A stretch of DNA of 64,000 bases from Gemmatimonadota bacterium (GCA_018673255.1 JABHDC010000174.1:25711-89710); one strand, 5' to 3'. Shown: positions 33,051 through 42,824, numbered from the stretch's first letter. The notes: generated by a model from the sequence alone, not told the origin. A program made the numbers and translations.

Positions 33051-35020
33051 AGCCGCTGTTCACCCTCCGGCGTGGCGGCGTAACACCGCGTGGATCCCTC
33101 CTTCATCCAACGCGAATACCCCAGTTCGGCCAGACGGCGCAGATCGTTCTGCACTGTGCGCCGCGAACGTCCCCCATTGCCACTGCGTTGCTCGATGCGC
33201 GGCAACAGGTCGTCGATGGTGCTGCCCGGGCTCTCTGACAACAATCCAAGCAGCAACTGCTGACGGGCATTGAGGTCGACGGCGATCGTCTCGGCGGCCT
33301 GCAGGCCCAGAGCGCGTGCGATGTCGGTCTCGCGCAGGACGGGTTCGCGTGCGTAGACCACGGCAGCGCGCTCGATGACGTTGCGTAGCTCGCGGATGTT
33401 GCCCGGCCACGAATAACTCAGCAGTCGGTCTACGGCGCCCTTCGACAGACCGCGTGTGTCACCCCCAGAACGTTCGGCCAGTTGCTGCAGGAAGGCGTGC
33501 GCCAGTTGGGGAATGTCCTCGGCATGCTCGCGCAGTGGTGGCAGTCGCACGGGCACGACATTCAGCCGGAAGTACAGGTCTTCGCGGAATTGCCCCTGAG
33601 CGATGAGCTCCTCAAGATCGCGATTCGTGGCGGCCACGATTCGCACATCGACTTCCAGGGCCTTCGTGCCGCCCACGCGTTCGAAGGAGCGGCTTTCCAG
33701 GGCACGCAGGATCTTCACCTGTGTCGTGAGCGGGATATCCCCGACTTCATCGAGGAACAGTGTACCACCATCGGCCATCTCGAAGCGGCCAGGTTTCATG
33801 TTGTCGGCGCCGGTGAAGGAGCCCTTCTCGTGACCGAAGAGCTCGCTCTCCAACAAGGTCTCTGTGAAAGCGGCACAGTTCACCGGGATGAAGGGCTGGT
33901 CCTGCCGCGGACTGCTCTGGTGAATCGCGCGGGCGACCAGTTCCTTGCCGGTGCCTGAGTCACCCCGCACCAGAATGGTCAGGTCCGAGTCGGCCACCTG
34001 CTCGATCAGCTGGTACAGATGCTGCATGCGCGATGATCGACCGACCAGGTCGTGGAAGCGACCCCCTTCCTCCAGTTGCTGCAACCGGACTTCCAGCGAC
34101 TGAATCCGTCGCAGGTAGGTCTCCAGATCCCGGCTGTGCAGGGCCTCGTAGATCGCTCGACCCCGCTCATGGACCACTTCGGACCGATGCAGTCGGCGCA
34201 GCTGAATATCGGCGGGCCAACTCGCTTCCCAGTCGCAGGAGAGCTCTTCACGTACGCGCTGCTGCTGCGGTTGAGGGAGTTCGTAGAGTGGTGTCCCCAT
34301 CTCCATGCGTCGCAATTCCTCACGGGCGAAGACCACCCAACCTCGCCGCGCCACACCCTGTATGTGCAAGGCCGTGTTGTAGAAGAAGGTGTCCACGTCA
34401 CCAGCCAGATCGTAGGAGGCCAGCGAGTTCTTCAGGGCGTCGACGTCGGTGTAGTGCAGCGTGAAGCGAACGCTGCGAGGACCGGATGGCTCGACCTGCA
34501 GGCTCATCAGATCCTGCGAGAATACCTTGCCGAGCATGAGGGGCCCCATGAGGCACATCATTGCCCCCAGCTGCTTGGCGTCGTCGTCTGCGGGCAGGGC
34601 CGTAAGCATGAGTTGCAGCAAACTCACGACGCCGACATCGGGCTGCACCTCCACGCCACCACCTCCGGCGCCCATGCCAAAACAGAATTGATCGGGGTTA
34701 GAGCGCTGTGAGTGGTGTTTGGCCCACTCATAGAGGAATTGCATGACGTGGAAGTAGGTGAAGCCATTCTCGTGTAACAGGAGATCGTGCTCCTCGGCAC
34801 TGCACAGGTCGCGCAGTTCCTCTGACAGGCGCTGCCCGGTCTCCGGCTCGATCGAGGTGAGGTAGCGAACCGTCGTCTGGGCGAGTCGGTTGGCGACGAT
34901 CATGCCGAGGCCGGCCGCGGCTGGTGTGGACGGATCGACGTGGAGGCCGCTGGTCTGAGTTGCGCGGCGCAACCGCTGCAACAGGGGCGGCTCATCGAAT
35001 CGCTGTTCTGCTTGTTCCAC
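33032..35020 (-). CDS. Sigma-54-dependent enhancer-binding protein with unknown sensor domain
   Basis: A 662-residue transcriptional activator. Residues 1 to about 320 form a sensor region I cannot name ([40 protein letters not shown]). Residues about 323-560 are a complete AAA+ domain: Walker A GDSGTGKE (353-360), loop GSFTGA (400-405, a tolerated variant of GAFTGA), Walker [10 protein letters not shown], and [20 protein letters not shown] with both arginine fingers. The C-terminus is a winged-helix-like part ([20 protein letters not shown]) rather than a Fis-type helix-turn-helix. GTG 35020 has AAGGAG 9 bases upstream and is preferred over GTG 35041. Divergent from a sigma-54 promoter, its likely target. 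Confidence 0.88.
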   Translation of the reverse strand: MEQAEQRFDEPPLLQRLRRATQTSGLHVDPSTPAAAGLGMIVANRLAQTTVRYLTSIEPETGQRLSEELRDLCSAEEHDLLLHENGFTYFHVMQFLYEWAKHHSQRSNPDQFCFGMGAGGGGVEVQPDVGVVSLLQLMLTALPADDDAKQLGAMMCLMGPLMLGKVFSQDLMSLQVEPSGPRSVRFTLHYTDVDALKNSLASYDLAGDVDTFFYNTALHIQGVARRGWVVFAREELRRMEMGTPLYELPQPQQQRVREELSCDWEASWPADIQLRRLHRSEVVHERGRAIYEALHSRDLETYLRRIQSLEVRLQQLEEGGRFHDLVGRSSRMQHLYQLIEQVADSDLTILVRGDSGTGKELVARAIHQSSPRQDQPFIPVNCAAFTETLLESELFGHEKGSFTGADNMKPGRFEMADGGTLFLDEVGDIPLTTQVKILRALESRSFERVGGTKALEVDVRIVAATNRDLEELIAQGQFREDLYFRLNVVPVRLPPLREHAEDIPQLAHAFLQQLAERSGGDTRGLSKGAVDRLLSYSWPGNIRELRNVIERAAVVYAREPVLRETDIARALGLQAAETIAVDLNARQQLLLGLLSESPGSTIDDLLPRIEQRSGNGGRSRRTVQNDLRRLAELGYSRWMKEGSTRCYAATPEGEQRLDDIAE

Positions 35021-35055
35021 TCTCGTCGTCTCCTTGCTCACAGGATGGTCTCCAC

Positions 35056-35069
35056 GCGCACTTCTGCGC
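35056..35069. promoter_or_regulatory. Candidate activator site 1 (inverted repeat)
   Basis: GCGCA-N4-TGCGC, an inverted repeat 36 bases upstream of the regulator start and about 190 bases before the sigma-54 promoter. It shares its core with the longer palindrome at 35108. Confidence 0.5.
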
Positions 35070-35107
35070 AAACCCTGTTCCAACCCCGCATTTCCCGTTG
35101 GGCTCAT

Positions 35108-35134
35108 GGTACGGCGCAATCTCTGCGCAGTACC
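35108..35134. promoter_or_regulatory. Candidate activator site 2 (long palindrome)
   Basis: Arms GGTAC-n-GCGCA and TGCGC-n-GTACC are perfect inverse complements around a 5-base centre. The centre is about 140 bases upstream of the -24/-12 promoter at 35256, the usual distance for an enhancer-binding protein site. It may also serve autoregulation of the divergent regulator. Confidence 0.62.
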
Positions 35135-35255
35135 GTGCAATATGGCGCAATCCGGATCGCCGAAGCAAGTCGAGATCGATCAAGTCTGGAATCAACATCC
35201 CAAGTAGCAGTAAAAACAGCCTGTTGGGACTCGAATGGAAGACCGGAACCCACTG

Positions 35256-35270
35256 TGGCACCACTCTTGC
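35256..35270 (+). promoter_or_regulatory. Sigma-54 (-24/-12) promoter
   Basis: TGGCACCACTCTTGC matches the sigma-54 consensus TGGCAC-N5-TTGC exactly, with the required 10 bases between the GG and GC dinucleotides. Transcription would start near 35283, about 70 bases before the ATG of the LPP20-like gene at 35353. A sigma-54 activator gene diverges from the same region. Confidence 0.82.
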
Positions 35271-35352
35271 GCAAAGGCGTGCAGAAAGAGTTCGCAACCA
35301 GTCACTGCGCGATCTCGCGCCAACGGCACAACCCGTCACCGGAGACAACCCG

Positions 35353-35943
35353 ATGAATCTTCCAACTTCCCCAGGTCGCCTGTATCTGGCGATGGCCGCG
35401 GTCCTGGGCCTGAGTCTGGCAGCATGCGGACCCCGAAGCTTCGATCTGGCGCCCCTCTCGGCGCGCGACACCGTCAAGGGTGCCCCGGACTGGATGTTCG
35501 AGGTGCCCCAGAGCGACGACCACCTCACGGCGACCGCGACTGCAACCTCTCGTGATATGCAGGTGGCCCTCGACAAGGCACGCACCACGGCCCAGGCGGA
35601 GATCGCGCAGCAATTGGGTGCCAGGCTCGATGACGTGACACGCCGATTCGTCGACGAAGCCGGCGAGGGTATCAACTCCGAATTGCTCAGCGCCTTCACG
35701 GCGACGACGAAAGCGATCACGTCTCAGCGAATCACGGGTACTCACGTCGTTGAACGTGAAGTGCGAGCCGAGAACGATATCTATCGCGCCTATGTCATGA
35801 TGCGGATGCCGATCGGTGCAGCGAACCAGCGACTCATGCAGCAGATGAGCCAGAATGACGCACTCTACACGCGCTTCCGGGCAAGCAAGGCCTACGCCGA
35901 ACTCGAGGAAGAGATCCGCCGATTCCAGGAGACCGAACAGTAG
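35353..35943 (+). CDS. LPP20-family lipoprotein (FlgP-like)
   Basis: A 196-residue lipoprotein. Signal peptide with lipobox LAAC (MNLPTSPGRLYLAMAAVLGL). The mature part has the LPP20 pattern: APDWMFEVPQSDDHLTATAT, then MQVALDKARTTAQAEIAQQL, with a short IYRAYVMMRMPIGAANQRLM block before the helical C-terminus. FlgP of Vibrio and Campylobacter is an LPP20-like outer-membrane lipoprotein (family knowledge). Start ATG 35353 has GGAG 8 bases upstream. First gene after the sigma-54 promoter. The next gene carries a related domain, so they probably form one envelope complex. Confidence 0.82.
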   Translation: MNLPTSPGRLYLAMAAVLGLSLAACGPRSFDLAPLSARDTVKGAPDWMFEVPQSDDHLTATATATSRDMQVALDKARTTAQAEIAQQLGARLDDVTRRFVDEAGEGINSELLSAFTATTKAITSQRITGTHVVEREVRAENDIYRAYVMMRMPIGAANQRLMQQMSQNDALYTRFRASKAYAELEEEIRRFQETEQ

Positions 35944-35963
35944 GCGCAAGCGCCTCTGCCTCG

Positions 35964-37316
35964 ATGCACATGAGACCCAAGATGACACACCTCTCTCACA
36001 TCCTCCCGATCACGCTGCTGGCGCTGGTAACCGCCCTCGATGCGACGAGTGTCGATACGGTGACTGCACCGAGTTGGCTGACGTCGCCGCCGACGCAGCC
36101 TGGATATCTGGTCGGTGTCGCCCATGCCCGGATCAGCGACAGCCCGTCCGCCGCCGAGAACGAAGCACTGGCGTCGGCTCTCTCGCAGCTGGCAGCGCAG
36201 CTGTCCATCGACGTGGTGGGGGCAACCAAGCTGCAGCGTCACGAGAGTGCGCAGGTCTGGGAAGATGAGTTCTTCAGCGATCTGCGTACGGCCTCGGCCG
36301 TGCGGCTGGAGGGTGTCGAGGTCGTGGATCGCTACAACGATGGCGAACGACTCTGGGTGTATGTGCGCCTGCACGAAGCTTCACTGCGGCAGAAATGGGA
36401 GCGACGAGCCGCAGACCATGCGGCCCACCTGAACCAGCAACTCGGTCAGCTGCGTGACGCGGCGACCCCCGAGGCCACCGCGTTGCGCGCCGGCACACTG
36501 GCCTGGGTCGCCACCGAATCCGGGAAGCTGGCCGACGGTGGCTCTTCCCTCGACCGACACACAGAGCGTCAGCAGGTCCTGGCCGAGTTGTGTCAGCGGC
36601 TGGCTGATCTCGAACTACGACCCTATCGCGATGGTCGCACGATCGGTGTCGATGTGCGTCGTCACGGCGGGCAGGCCATGCTGGCAGGTCTGCCGCTACG
36701 GCTGCGGGCTGGCGATCGCGAGTTGTTGCTCTGGACGGATACAAGTGGTCGTGTCCGCACGCCGATCTCAGCCTTCGACGTGGCGCCGCCGATGACGGTC
36801 ACCGCTCATCTGGATCTGCAGGCCCTGGTCGGAACATCGAGGGCCACATCGATGATCACAGATCTGCCGTTGCCATCGACGCGGATCAGCGTGACCCAGC
36901 GCGCACGCCGCGTGGTGCTCACGGGCCAGGAACGCTACTTCGGCCAGCCTGCCCAGTTACAGCATCTGCGAGCCGGTGTAGCCGACATCCTGCGGATTGC
37001 CGGTGTAGACATCACCCAGGACAGATCCGCTGCCCAACAGATCATCGATATCGATGCACACGCGTATCGCGGCACCCGAGTGGGTGATCTCGCCTTCGCG
37101 TGGCTGGACCTCTCCATCACCGTCACCGATGCGCGTACAGGTATCGTGCTGTTCCGCGGTCACCGACGTGACATCAAGGGCGCCGGGTCGGATCACGACG
37201 GTGCAGTTGCCGCCGCCCTGCGCCAGGCCACGGGCCTGGTGCGCGAAGCTGTATTCACCTCCAACGAACGCGACACCGCCCATGTAGACAGCATGGGTGC
37301 TTCGCTTCATCCCTGA
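35964..37316 (+). CDS. Secreted LPP20-domain protein (FlgT-like layout)
   Basis: A 450-residue exported protein. Its N-terminal signal region is best read from the third ATG at 35982 (MTHLSHILPITLLALVTALD). An LPP20/FlgT-N-like domain follows: PSWLTSPPTQPGYLVGVAHA, AENEALASALSQLAAQLSID, LEGVEVVDRYNDGERLWVYV. A middle beta-rich part (about 230-310, LRAGDRELLLWTDTSGRVRT) looks Ig-like. The C-terminal part (about 310-430, DLAFAWLDLSITVTDARTGI) resembles TolB/CsgG-type folds. It starts 20 bases after the FlgP-like gene. I infer a periplasmic scaffold; flagellar FlgT has a comparable length and N-domain, but the identity is not proven. Confidence 0.65.
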   Translation: MHMRPKMTHLSHILPITLLALVTALDATSVDTVTAPSWLTSPPTQPGYLVGVAHARISDSPSAAENEALASALSQLAAQLSIDVVGATKLQRHESAQVWEDEFFSDLRTASAVRLEGVEVVDRYNDGERLWVYVRLHEASLRQKWERRAADHAAHLNQQLGQLRDAATPEATALRAGTLAWVATESGKLADGGSSLDRHTERQQVLAELCQRLADLELRPYRDGRTIGVDVRRHGGQAMLAGLPLRLRAGDRELLLWTDTSGRVRTPISAFDVAPPMTVTAHLDLQALVGTSRATSMITDLPLPSTRISVTQRARRVVLTGQERYFGQPAQLQHLRAGVADILRIAGVDITQDRSAAQQIIDIDAHAYRGTRVGDLAFAWLDLSITVTDARTGIVLFRGHRRDIKGAGSDHDGAVAAALRQATGLVREAVFTSNERDTAHVDSMGASLHP

Positions 37317-37332
37317 AGAAGGAAAGACCACC

Positions 37333-38235
37333 ATGGCACGCTTCAAACTGATTGCAACTGCAATGTGCGCCATCCTCGTCACTTCGGCGACGGCCAATGC
37401 CCAGGGCCGCGGCCTGGCCGCGGCGGAACCACCGATCGAGCCCTCCATGCTGTTCAGTCTTCCCACGGGCGCCATCGTGCAGTCGATGGATCTGGATGTG
37501 CATGGTTCCGGTGTGCTCTTCAGTGGCGCCGGCAGCCGCCCTCTCGGTGGGCTGACCCTTGGGTTGGGTGACATCGCTCAGATGGAGGTGACGACCATGA
37601 GCATCACCTCCGACATCGAAGAGATCAACCAGCTCGTCGGCGTGCCGGCAGCCGGTCTCAAGGTGAGTCTGCGGCTCACCAACTATGCCCAGGGAATCGC
37701 CGCCTCCTTCCAGCGCTCGGGCACATTCACCCAGTTTGCGAACAAGAGGGACTACGAGGGGAAGGCCGGCGAATTCTATGTCATGGGCACCGTGGCCAAC
37801 TATGCCCGGCCCGAACACGCCACAGAGCCGGCCGCTGGCTGGCGTGGACTGAAGATCAGGTCTCACATCGGCATGAAATACATGGATGCACAGTTGCGCA
37901 GCACGTTGGATGATGAGGGCGGCGCCACTCAGTCCACCTGGCGTCCCGTCGTCGGTTTTGAGCTGTGGCGAGATGATGCACGGGCCCGGGTCATCGGCGA
38001 ACTCAACTACATCACCGGCATCAGCGTTGACGGTCTTGGCGAGAATGAGGAACGCGTCGAGGCGATCCGGACGCTCACCGGCGGCGTGCGCTTCTTCTTC
38101 TCCAAGCATGTGACCTTCGACATCGGCGTGCGGCACCAGAGCAACTACGACGGTCTGGCCGAATCGGCGATCCAGTCGAGGCTCAACTTCTCGTTGCCGA
38201 CTCACGTGTGGCGTGATCGGGTCGTCGGAAACTGA
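37333..38235 (+). CDS. Exported, probable outer-membrane beta-barrel protein
   Basis: A 300-residue protein with signal peptide MARFKLIATAMCAILVTSA ending ANAQG. The mature part has alternating amphipathic stretches such as LGLGDIAQMEVTTMSIT, VSLRLTNYAQGIAASFQR, GLKIRSHIGMKYMDAQL and HVTFDIGVRHQSNYDGL, consistent with a small outer-membrane barrel. No family is recognised. ATG 37333 has GAAGGAAAG upstream; a frame open to 37297 has no site. Third gene of the sigma-54-driven operon. Two 22-base repeats begin at its stop codon. Confidence 0.65.
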   Translation: MARFKLIATAMCAILVTSATANAQGRGLAAAEPPIEPSMLFSLPTGAIVQSMDLDVHGSGVLFSGAGSRPLGGLTLGLGDIAQMEVTTMSITSDIEEINQLVGVPAAGLKVSLRLTNYAQGIAASFQRSGTFTQFANKRDYEGKAGEFYVMGTVANYARPEHATEPAAGWRGLKIRSHIGMKYMDAQLRSTLDDEGGATQSTWRPVVGFELWRDDARARVIGELNYITGISVDGLGENEERVEAIRTLTGGVRFFFSKHVTFDIGVRHQSNYDGLAESAIQSRLNFSLPTHVWRDRVVGN

Positions 38236-38281
38236 ACAACGTTTCGTCGGAAACTGAACAACGTTTCGTCGGGAACTAAGG
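38223..38281 (+). repeat. 22-base direct repeat, about 2.7 copies
   Basis: The unit CGTCGGAAACTGAACAACGT plus TT occurs at 38223 and 38245 without change, and partly, with one change, at 38267. The first copy contains the TGA stop of the barrel gene. It fills half of the 139-base gap before the next gene and may reflect slippage or a regulatory or attenuation element. Confidence 0.75.
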
Positions 38282-38374
38282 AGTTCCTTCGGGAACTGAC
38301 TATTCCATCTGTCGTAATGCACACACCTCGCTGCACCTCACCATCGATCAAGCGGCTGCAACAGGGAGCCAGTT

Positions 38375-39946
38375 ATGTGGACGGCACACAGGAAACGCAT
38401 CATCGGTCTGCGGACCATCTATACCATGCTGATGCTGGCGGCGCCGTTGAATGCCGCCAGCCGGATCGCCCTCGTCGTCGAGGATGGTTCCACGGTGCTG
38501 CCAGGACTGAGTGCCTCCCTGGTCTCGACCTTGAGCGAAGCAACTGATAGCGAGGTCGTGGTCAGCGACGCCCTCGGCTCTGCTTCCCTGGAACGAAGGT
38601 CGCAGATGAGTCTGCACGTGCGCACCGTCGCCAATGCCTACCGGATCAGTGCCCGGATGGTGGACACTGGCGACGGTCGCGACGGGGGTCGGATCCTGGC
38701 GCAGGAGCAAGCGACGGGCGGCAAAGCGCAGGTGTTCGACCTGGTGGACGAGCTGGCATCCAGGCTCCGGGGCCAGCTGGCGGCGAAGGGATCCTTTCGC
38801 CGGTCCGTGGCGGTTCTCGATTTCGACAATAAGGCCGATGCGGGTAGTGAACCCTTCGTCAGCGGCATTCAGCAGATGCTGATGACATCGCTGCGGCAGG
38901 AAGGCCAGATCACGTTGATCGAACCGAGCGAGATCAATGCACACACCACCTCGGGCACCACAGTTGGTGAACAGGTCCTCGAGGTGGGGCGGTGGGTGGG
39001 TGCAGATGTGACGATCAGCGGCGCCTTCGCCGACATCGTTCGTGTGGAAGCCGAGGTTGTGGCTGCCACCGGACGTCATCTGGGAACCTATGCGGCTGAG
39101 GCGTCCCGTCCCGAGGCGGATCGGCTAGTGCAGGAGCTGGTCAATCAACTGGCCCCGGTCATCCGCCAGCATCGCCGGGATCTGCACACGGTAGCTCTGC
39201 TGCGTTTCGAGAACCACAGCGAGGAGCAGTACAACAGCTTCGTCGACGGCATGGCGGATATGTTGACGACGGGGCTGCGTAAGAGCACACGACTGCGCGT
39301 GATCGAGCGAGCTCAGATCGAGACGGCGATGCGGAATTTCAATGTCGAGATGAGTGGTCCCATCGATTCGGAGACAGCTGTCGAGGTCGGCAGCTGGCTC
39401 GGGGCGGATGCCGTCGTCATCGGCAGTTTTCTGCGTTTTGGAGATGTCTTCCGCATCGATGCACGTATGATCGACTCTGAGACGGGAGAGGTCACCGTTG
39501 CCGAGAGTGTGCGGGGCACCGAGGAAGAGGTCATGGCCCTGGTTGATGAACTGGGTGGCAAACTGGTGGCACAATTCGAGTCGTCTACGCCCGAGCAATC
39601 GACGGGAACAGGCAGCCTGAGGGTCGTCTTTCAGTCCACGCGTTCTGAGATGGGTGAGCGTCCGGCTTACCACCACATCTGCAAACTCTATGTGGATGGC
39701 AAGTTCATTGGACTGAGTCCGCCGGTGAAGAAACTCGGCCAGTGGGAGACACTATTCACGCGTTCGCTCCGAGGCGGGCCCCACAAAGTCGAGATCGTAC
39801 ACGGCTACTTGCGAGGCAAGGACTGGGATGGCCAGATGCCCACCCAACCTCGCTCCTTCGACATCGAGATCGAGCCGGATGGGGTGACGACGGTGCAATA
39901 TGGATTCGAGGTGGGGTGGTTCGAAGACAAATATATCTACGACTAG
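38375..39946 (+). CDS. Tandem CsgG/FlgO-like envelope protein
   Basis: A 523-residue exported protein with a short N-terminal hydrophobic signal (TIYTMLMLAAPLNAAS). It has two CsgG/FlgO-type domains in tandem. The first (about 145-235) begins VAVLDFDNKADAGSEPFVSG and has EVGRWVGADVTISGAF. The second (about 270-395) begins VALLRFENHSEEQYNSFVDG, continues MADMLTTGLRKSTRLRVIER and ends EVGSWLGADAVVIGSFLRFG and IDARMIDSETGEV, close to the FlgO consensus. A C-terminal beta-rich tail resembles a PEGA-like part. AGGGAG precedes the ATG. It shares the 4-base CTAG with the convergent yejF-like stop. Likely forms or regulates an outer-membrane ring with the LPP20 proteins. Confidence 0.75.
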   Translation: MWTAHRKRIIGLRTIYTMLMLAAPLNAASRIALVVEDGSTVLPGLSASLVSTLSEATDSEVVVSDALGSASLERRSQMSLHVRTVANAYRISARMVDTGDGRDGGRILAQEQATGGKAQVFDLVDELASRLRGQLAAKGSFRRSVAVLDFDNKADAGSEPFVSGIQQMLMTSLRQEGQITLIEPSEINAHTTSGTTVGEQVLEVGRWVGADVTISGAFADIVRVEAEVVAATGRHLGTYAAEASRPEADRLVQELVNQLAPVIRQHRRDLHTVALLRFENHSEEQYNSFVDGMADMLTTGLRKSTRLRVIERAQIETAMRNFNVEMSGPIDSETAVEVGSWLGADAVVIGSFLRFGDVFRIDARMIDSETGEVTVAESVRGTEEEVMALVDELGGKLVAQFESSTPEQSTGTGSLRVVFQSTRSEMGERPAYHHICKLYVDGKFIGLSPPVKKLGQWETLFTRSLRGGPHKVEIVHGYLRGKDWDGQMPTQPRSFDIEIEPDGVTTVQYGFEVGWFEDKYIYD

Positions 39947-41727
39947 TCTCCCAGGTCCTGTCCGACCTCGACGGCAAAGGCCGCCGTCATGAGGCGTTGC
40001 GTGTAAGGTTCACGTGGCGCTTCGAATCGTTCCCGCGCAGGCCCTGATTCGACGACCACACCATCCCGCATGACGACCAGTTCATCGGCCAGGGCACGTA
40101 CGACGCGCAGATCGTGGCTGATGAAGAGGTAGGCCAGATCGTGTTCGTCCTGCAGGCGCAGCAGCAATTCGATGATCTGCAGTTGCACCGTGCGGTCCAG
40201 GGCGGATGTCGGTTCGTCGAGGACGAGGAAGCGGGGTTCCAGGACCAGGGCACGGGCCACGGCCAGTCGCTGCCTCTGACCACCGGAGAATTCGTGGGGG
40301 AAACGATCCATGGTGGCCGGATCGAGGCCGACTTCATGGAGCGCCGCCGCGACGCGGTCGCGACGTTCGTCATGGGTGCCGCCCAGACCGTGCACCTTCA
40401 GACCCTCTTCGACGATCTGGAAGGCCGACAGTCGCGGGCTCAGCGAACTGAAGGGATCCTGGAATACGACCTGCAACTGTCGGCGAAGGGCACGCAGCCC
40501 GGTCTTGTCGAGGTCCTGCAGGTCCCGCCCCTCAAAGCAAATTCCGCCCTCACTCGAGAGCAATCGCAAGACGGCCAGAGCCAGTGTTGTCTTGCCTGAA
40601 CCCGATTCCCCGACCAGACCAATGGTGCGACCGGAGGCCAGTTGCAGCGATACGCCGTCGACGGCTTTCCTGTGTCCCACCGTGCGTCGCAGGAAGCCCT
40701 GCTTGATGGGGAACCAGATGCGAAGGTCCGTGACTTCCAGCAGTGGTGGACCGCTGGCCTCGGATGTGGGCCAGTCGGCCACGCCAGGTGTTGTGACGGT
40801 CTCCGCTTCAGGTGTGGTCCGCCTTTCAGGCGCGGCCTGGGCCCCCGTGTCGGGATCTGATTCGGTGCCCCGGGCCGCTCGTTCCCATCGCGGTGGCGGT
40901 TCGGATGCCAGCAGTTGTTGCGTATACGCATGCGACGGCCTCGACAGGACGCGATTCGTGGGGCCCTCTTCGACGACGAGGCCCTCTGTCATCACGTAGA
41001 CCCGGTCGGCGATGTGGCGCACGAGGGTCAGATCGTGGGTGATCAGCAGCAGGCCCATGTTGAGTTCGCGCTGCTGCTCTCGCAACAGGGACAGGATTTC
41101 GGCCTGCACGGTGACGTCGAGAGCGGTCGTCGGTTCATCGGCGATGAGCAGGTCGGGTTCATTGGCCAGCGCCATGGCGATCATCACCCGCTGACGCTGT
41201 CCGCCGGAGAGTTGGTGGGGCCAGGAGGCCAGGCGCTGCTCCGGGTCAGGAATACGTACGCGGCGCAGCAACTCCAGGGACCGCTCCCGTGCGGCGTCGC
41301 GATCGAGGCCGCGATGCAGTCGCAGGGTCTCGCCGATCTGCTTCTCCACTGTGTGCAGCGGATTGAGCGATGTCATCGGTTCCTGGAAGATCATGGCCAT
41401 GCGGTCGCCGCGCAGTTGCTCGAGCAGTGCAGCGGGGGCACCTACCAGCTCATCGACGTGGTCACGCGTCTGGTCACTCGCCTGATCACGTGTCTGGTCA
41501 CCACACTTGAGACGGATGGAGCCGGTCGGATGCAGCGCCATGGGGTAGGGGAGTAACTGCATGACGGAGAGGGCCGTCACCGATTTCCCCGAGCCCGATT
41601 CGCCGACGATGGCCACCGTCTCGCCACGTTCAAGGGTCAGTGACACACCCCGAACGGCGTCTACATCCGGCTCGTCACCGGAACCGGTGAAGCGGACGCG
41701 CAGATCCTGAATACTCAACAGACTCAT
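39943..41727 (-). CDS. yejF: ABC transporter with two fused ATPase domains, YejF-like
   Basis: A 594-residue peptide/opine-type ABC ATPase with two nucleotide-binding domains. Domain 1: Walker A GESGSGKS, signature LSGGQRQRV, Walker [12 protein letters not shown]. Domain 2: Walker A GESGSGKT, signature [11 protein letters not shown], Walker [12 protein letters not shown]. The permease genes directly upstream show this is yejF-like; YejABEF of Escherichia coli imports peptides such as microcin C (family knowledge). An insert near residue 75 has short Asp-Gln-rich repeats ([13 protein letters not shown]) coded by a 12-base DNA repeat. The start overlaps the stop of yejE by 4 bases. Confidence 0.9.
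   Translation of the reverse strand: MSLLSIQDLRVRFTGSGDEPDVDAVRGVSLTLERGETVAIVGESGSGKSVTALSVMQLLPYPMALHPTGSIRLKCGDQTRDQASDQTRDHVDELVGAPAALLEQLRGDRMAMIFQEPMTSLNPLHTVEKQIGETLRLHRGLDRDAARERSLELLRRVRIPDPEQRLASWPHQLSGGQRQRVMIAMALANEPDLLIADEPTTALDVTVQAEILSLLREQQRELNMGLLLITHDLTLVRHIADRVYVMTEGLVVEEGPTNRVLSRPSHAYTQQLLASEPPPRWERAARGTESDPDTGAQAAPERRTTPEAETVTTPGVADWPTSEASGPPLLEVTDLRIWFPIKQGFLRRTVGHRKAVDGVSLQLASGRTIGLVGESGSGKTTLALAVLRLLSSEGGICFEGRDLQDLDKTGLRALRRQLQVVFQDPFSSLSPRLSAFQIVEEGLKVHGLGGTHDERRDRVAAALHEVGLDPATMDRFPHEFSGGQRQRLAVARALVLEPRFLVLDEPTSALDRTVQLQIIELLLRLQDEHDLAYLFISHDLRVVRALADELVVMRDGVVVESGPARERFEAPREPYTQRLMTAAFAVEVGQDLGD
41462..41501. repeat. 12-base in-frame tandem repeat inside yejF
   Basis: TCACGCGTCTGG, TCACTCGCCTGA and TCACGTGTCTGG follow one another, then a partial fourth TCACC. 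Each full unit adds four residues (DQTR/DQAS type) to a loop of ATPase domain 1, outside its catalytic motifs. Confidence 0.6.
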
Positions 41728-42824
41728 GCGCCGGCCCCGCGAGCGTCGAGTCCCTTGCGTGGGTCGAAGGCATCGCGCACGGCCTCGCCCATGAAGACGA
41801 GGAGTGACAGCATCAGGGACAGGACAAAGAAGACGGTGACACCGAGCCAGGGAGCTTGCAGGTTGCGCTTGCCCTGGGCCAGCAACTCACCCAGTGATGG
41901 TGATCCGGCGGGCAGGCCGAAGCCCAGGAAGTCGAGCGATGTGAGGACGGTGACCGAGCCGGTGAGGATGAAGGGCAGGAAGGTCAGCGTCGAGGCCATC
42001 GCATTGGGCAGCACGTGACGACGCATGATGGTGATGTCGTCCACACCCAGGGCGCGGGCGGCCCGCACGAAATCGAAGTTGCGGGCGCGGAGAAATTCGG
42101 CGCGGACGACGCCGACCAGACTCATCCAACTGAACAGGAGCAGCAGTCCCAGAAGCCAGGTGAAATTCGGCTCCACGAGAGAGGCGAGGATGATGAGCAG
42201 ATAGAGGGTGGGCAGGCCCTGCCAGATCTCGATGAAGCGCTGAAACAACAGGTCGACCCAGCCGCCGAAGTAACCCTGCACGGCGCCGGCGGCGATGCCG
42301 ATCAGCGAGCTGAAGAAGGTGAGGCAGAGGCCGAAGAGGACGGAGATTCGGAAACCGTAGATCAGTCGGGCCAGCACATCGCGAGCCTGGTCATCGGTGC
42401 CGAGCCAGTTGTCGGCTGACGGCGGTGATGGGGCCGGTTGTCGCAGGTCGAAGTTCACCGTGCGATTCCCATACCGGATGAGTGGCCACAGTGCCCAGCC
42501 CTTCCCGTGAGCCAGTAGTTGGGCGAAATAGGGATCGCGGTAGTCGGCCTCCGTCTCGAATTCACCACCGAAATCGGTCTCGGCATAGGTCGTGAGGGCG
42601 GGGGTGTACAGTTGCCCATCAAGCCAGACCAACAGAGGGCGATCGTTGGCGACAAATTCTGCCGGCAGAGTCACGGCAAAGAGCCCCAGGAAGATCCACG
42701 TGCTCCACCAGCCACGGCGATTGGCTCGGAAGTTGGCCAGGCGTCGCCGACTCAACCGCGAGATACGTAGACCGAGCCAGCGAGATTCGGCCGGCGGTGG
42801 CGGGGCGATCGTCATTGGCGACAC
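41724..42824 (-). CDS. yejE: ABC transporter permease, YejE-like
   Basis: Inner-membrane permease of 366 residues. The N-terminus RRRLANFRANRRGWWSTWIF and the following FVANDRPLLVWLDGQLYTPA are typical of YejE. The domain has GTDDQARDVLARLIYGFRIS, the binding-protein-dependent EAA-type block ARALGVDDITIMRRHVLPNA, and ends with FMGEAVRDAFDPRKGLDARG. About six membrane helices. ATGA-type overlaps with yejB (one base) and yejF (4 bases) show one operon. Substrate inferred to be peptides. Confidence 0.92.
   Translation of the reverse strand: MSPMTIAPPPPAESRWLGLRISRLSRRRLANFRANRRGWWSTWIFLGLFAVTLPAEFVANDRPLLVWLDGQLYTPALTTYAETDFGGEFETEADYRDPYFAQLLAHGKGWALWPLIRYGNRTVNFDLRQPAPSPPSADNWLGTDDQARDVLARLIYGFRISVLFGLCLTFFSSLIGIAAGAVQGYFGGWVDLLFQRFIEIWQGLPTLYLLIILASLVEPNFTWLLGLLLLFSWMSLVGVVRAEFLRARNFDFVRAARALGVDDITIMRRHVLPNAMASTLTFLPFILTGSVTVLTSLDFLGFGLPAGSPSLGELLAQGKRNLQAPWLGVTVFFVLSLMLSLLVFMGEAVRDAFDPRKGLDARGAGA

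Noticed and set aside
38223..38281. CRISPR array
   Set aside because: Repeats are directly adjacent with no spacers, and no cas genes are present.
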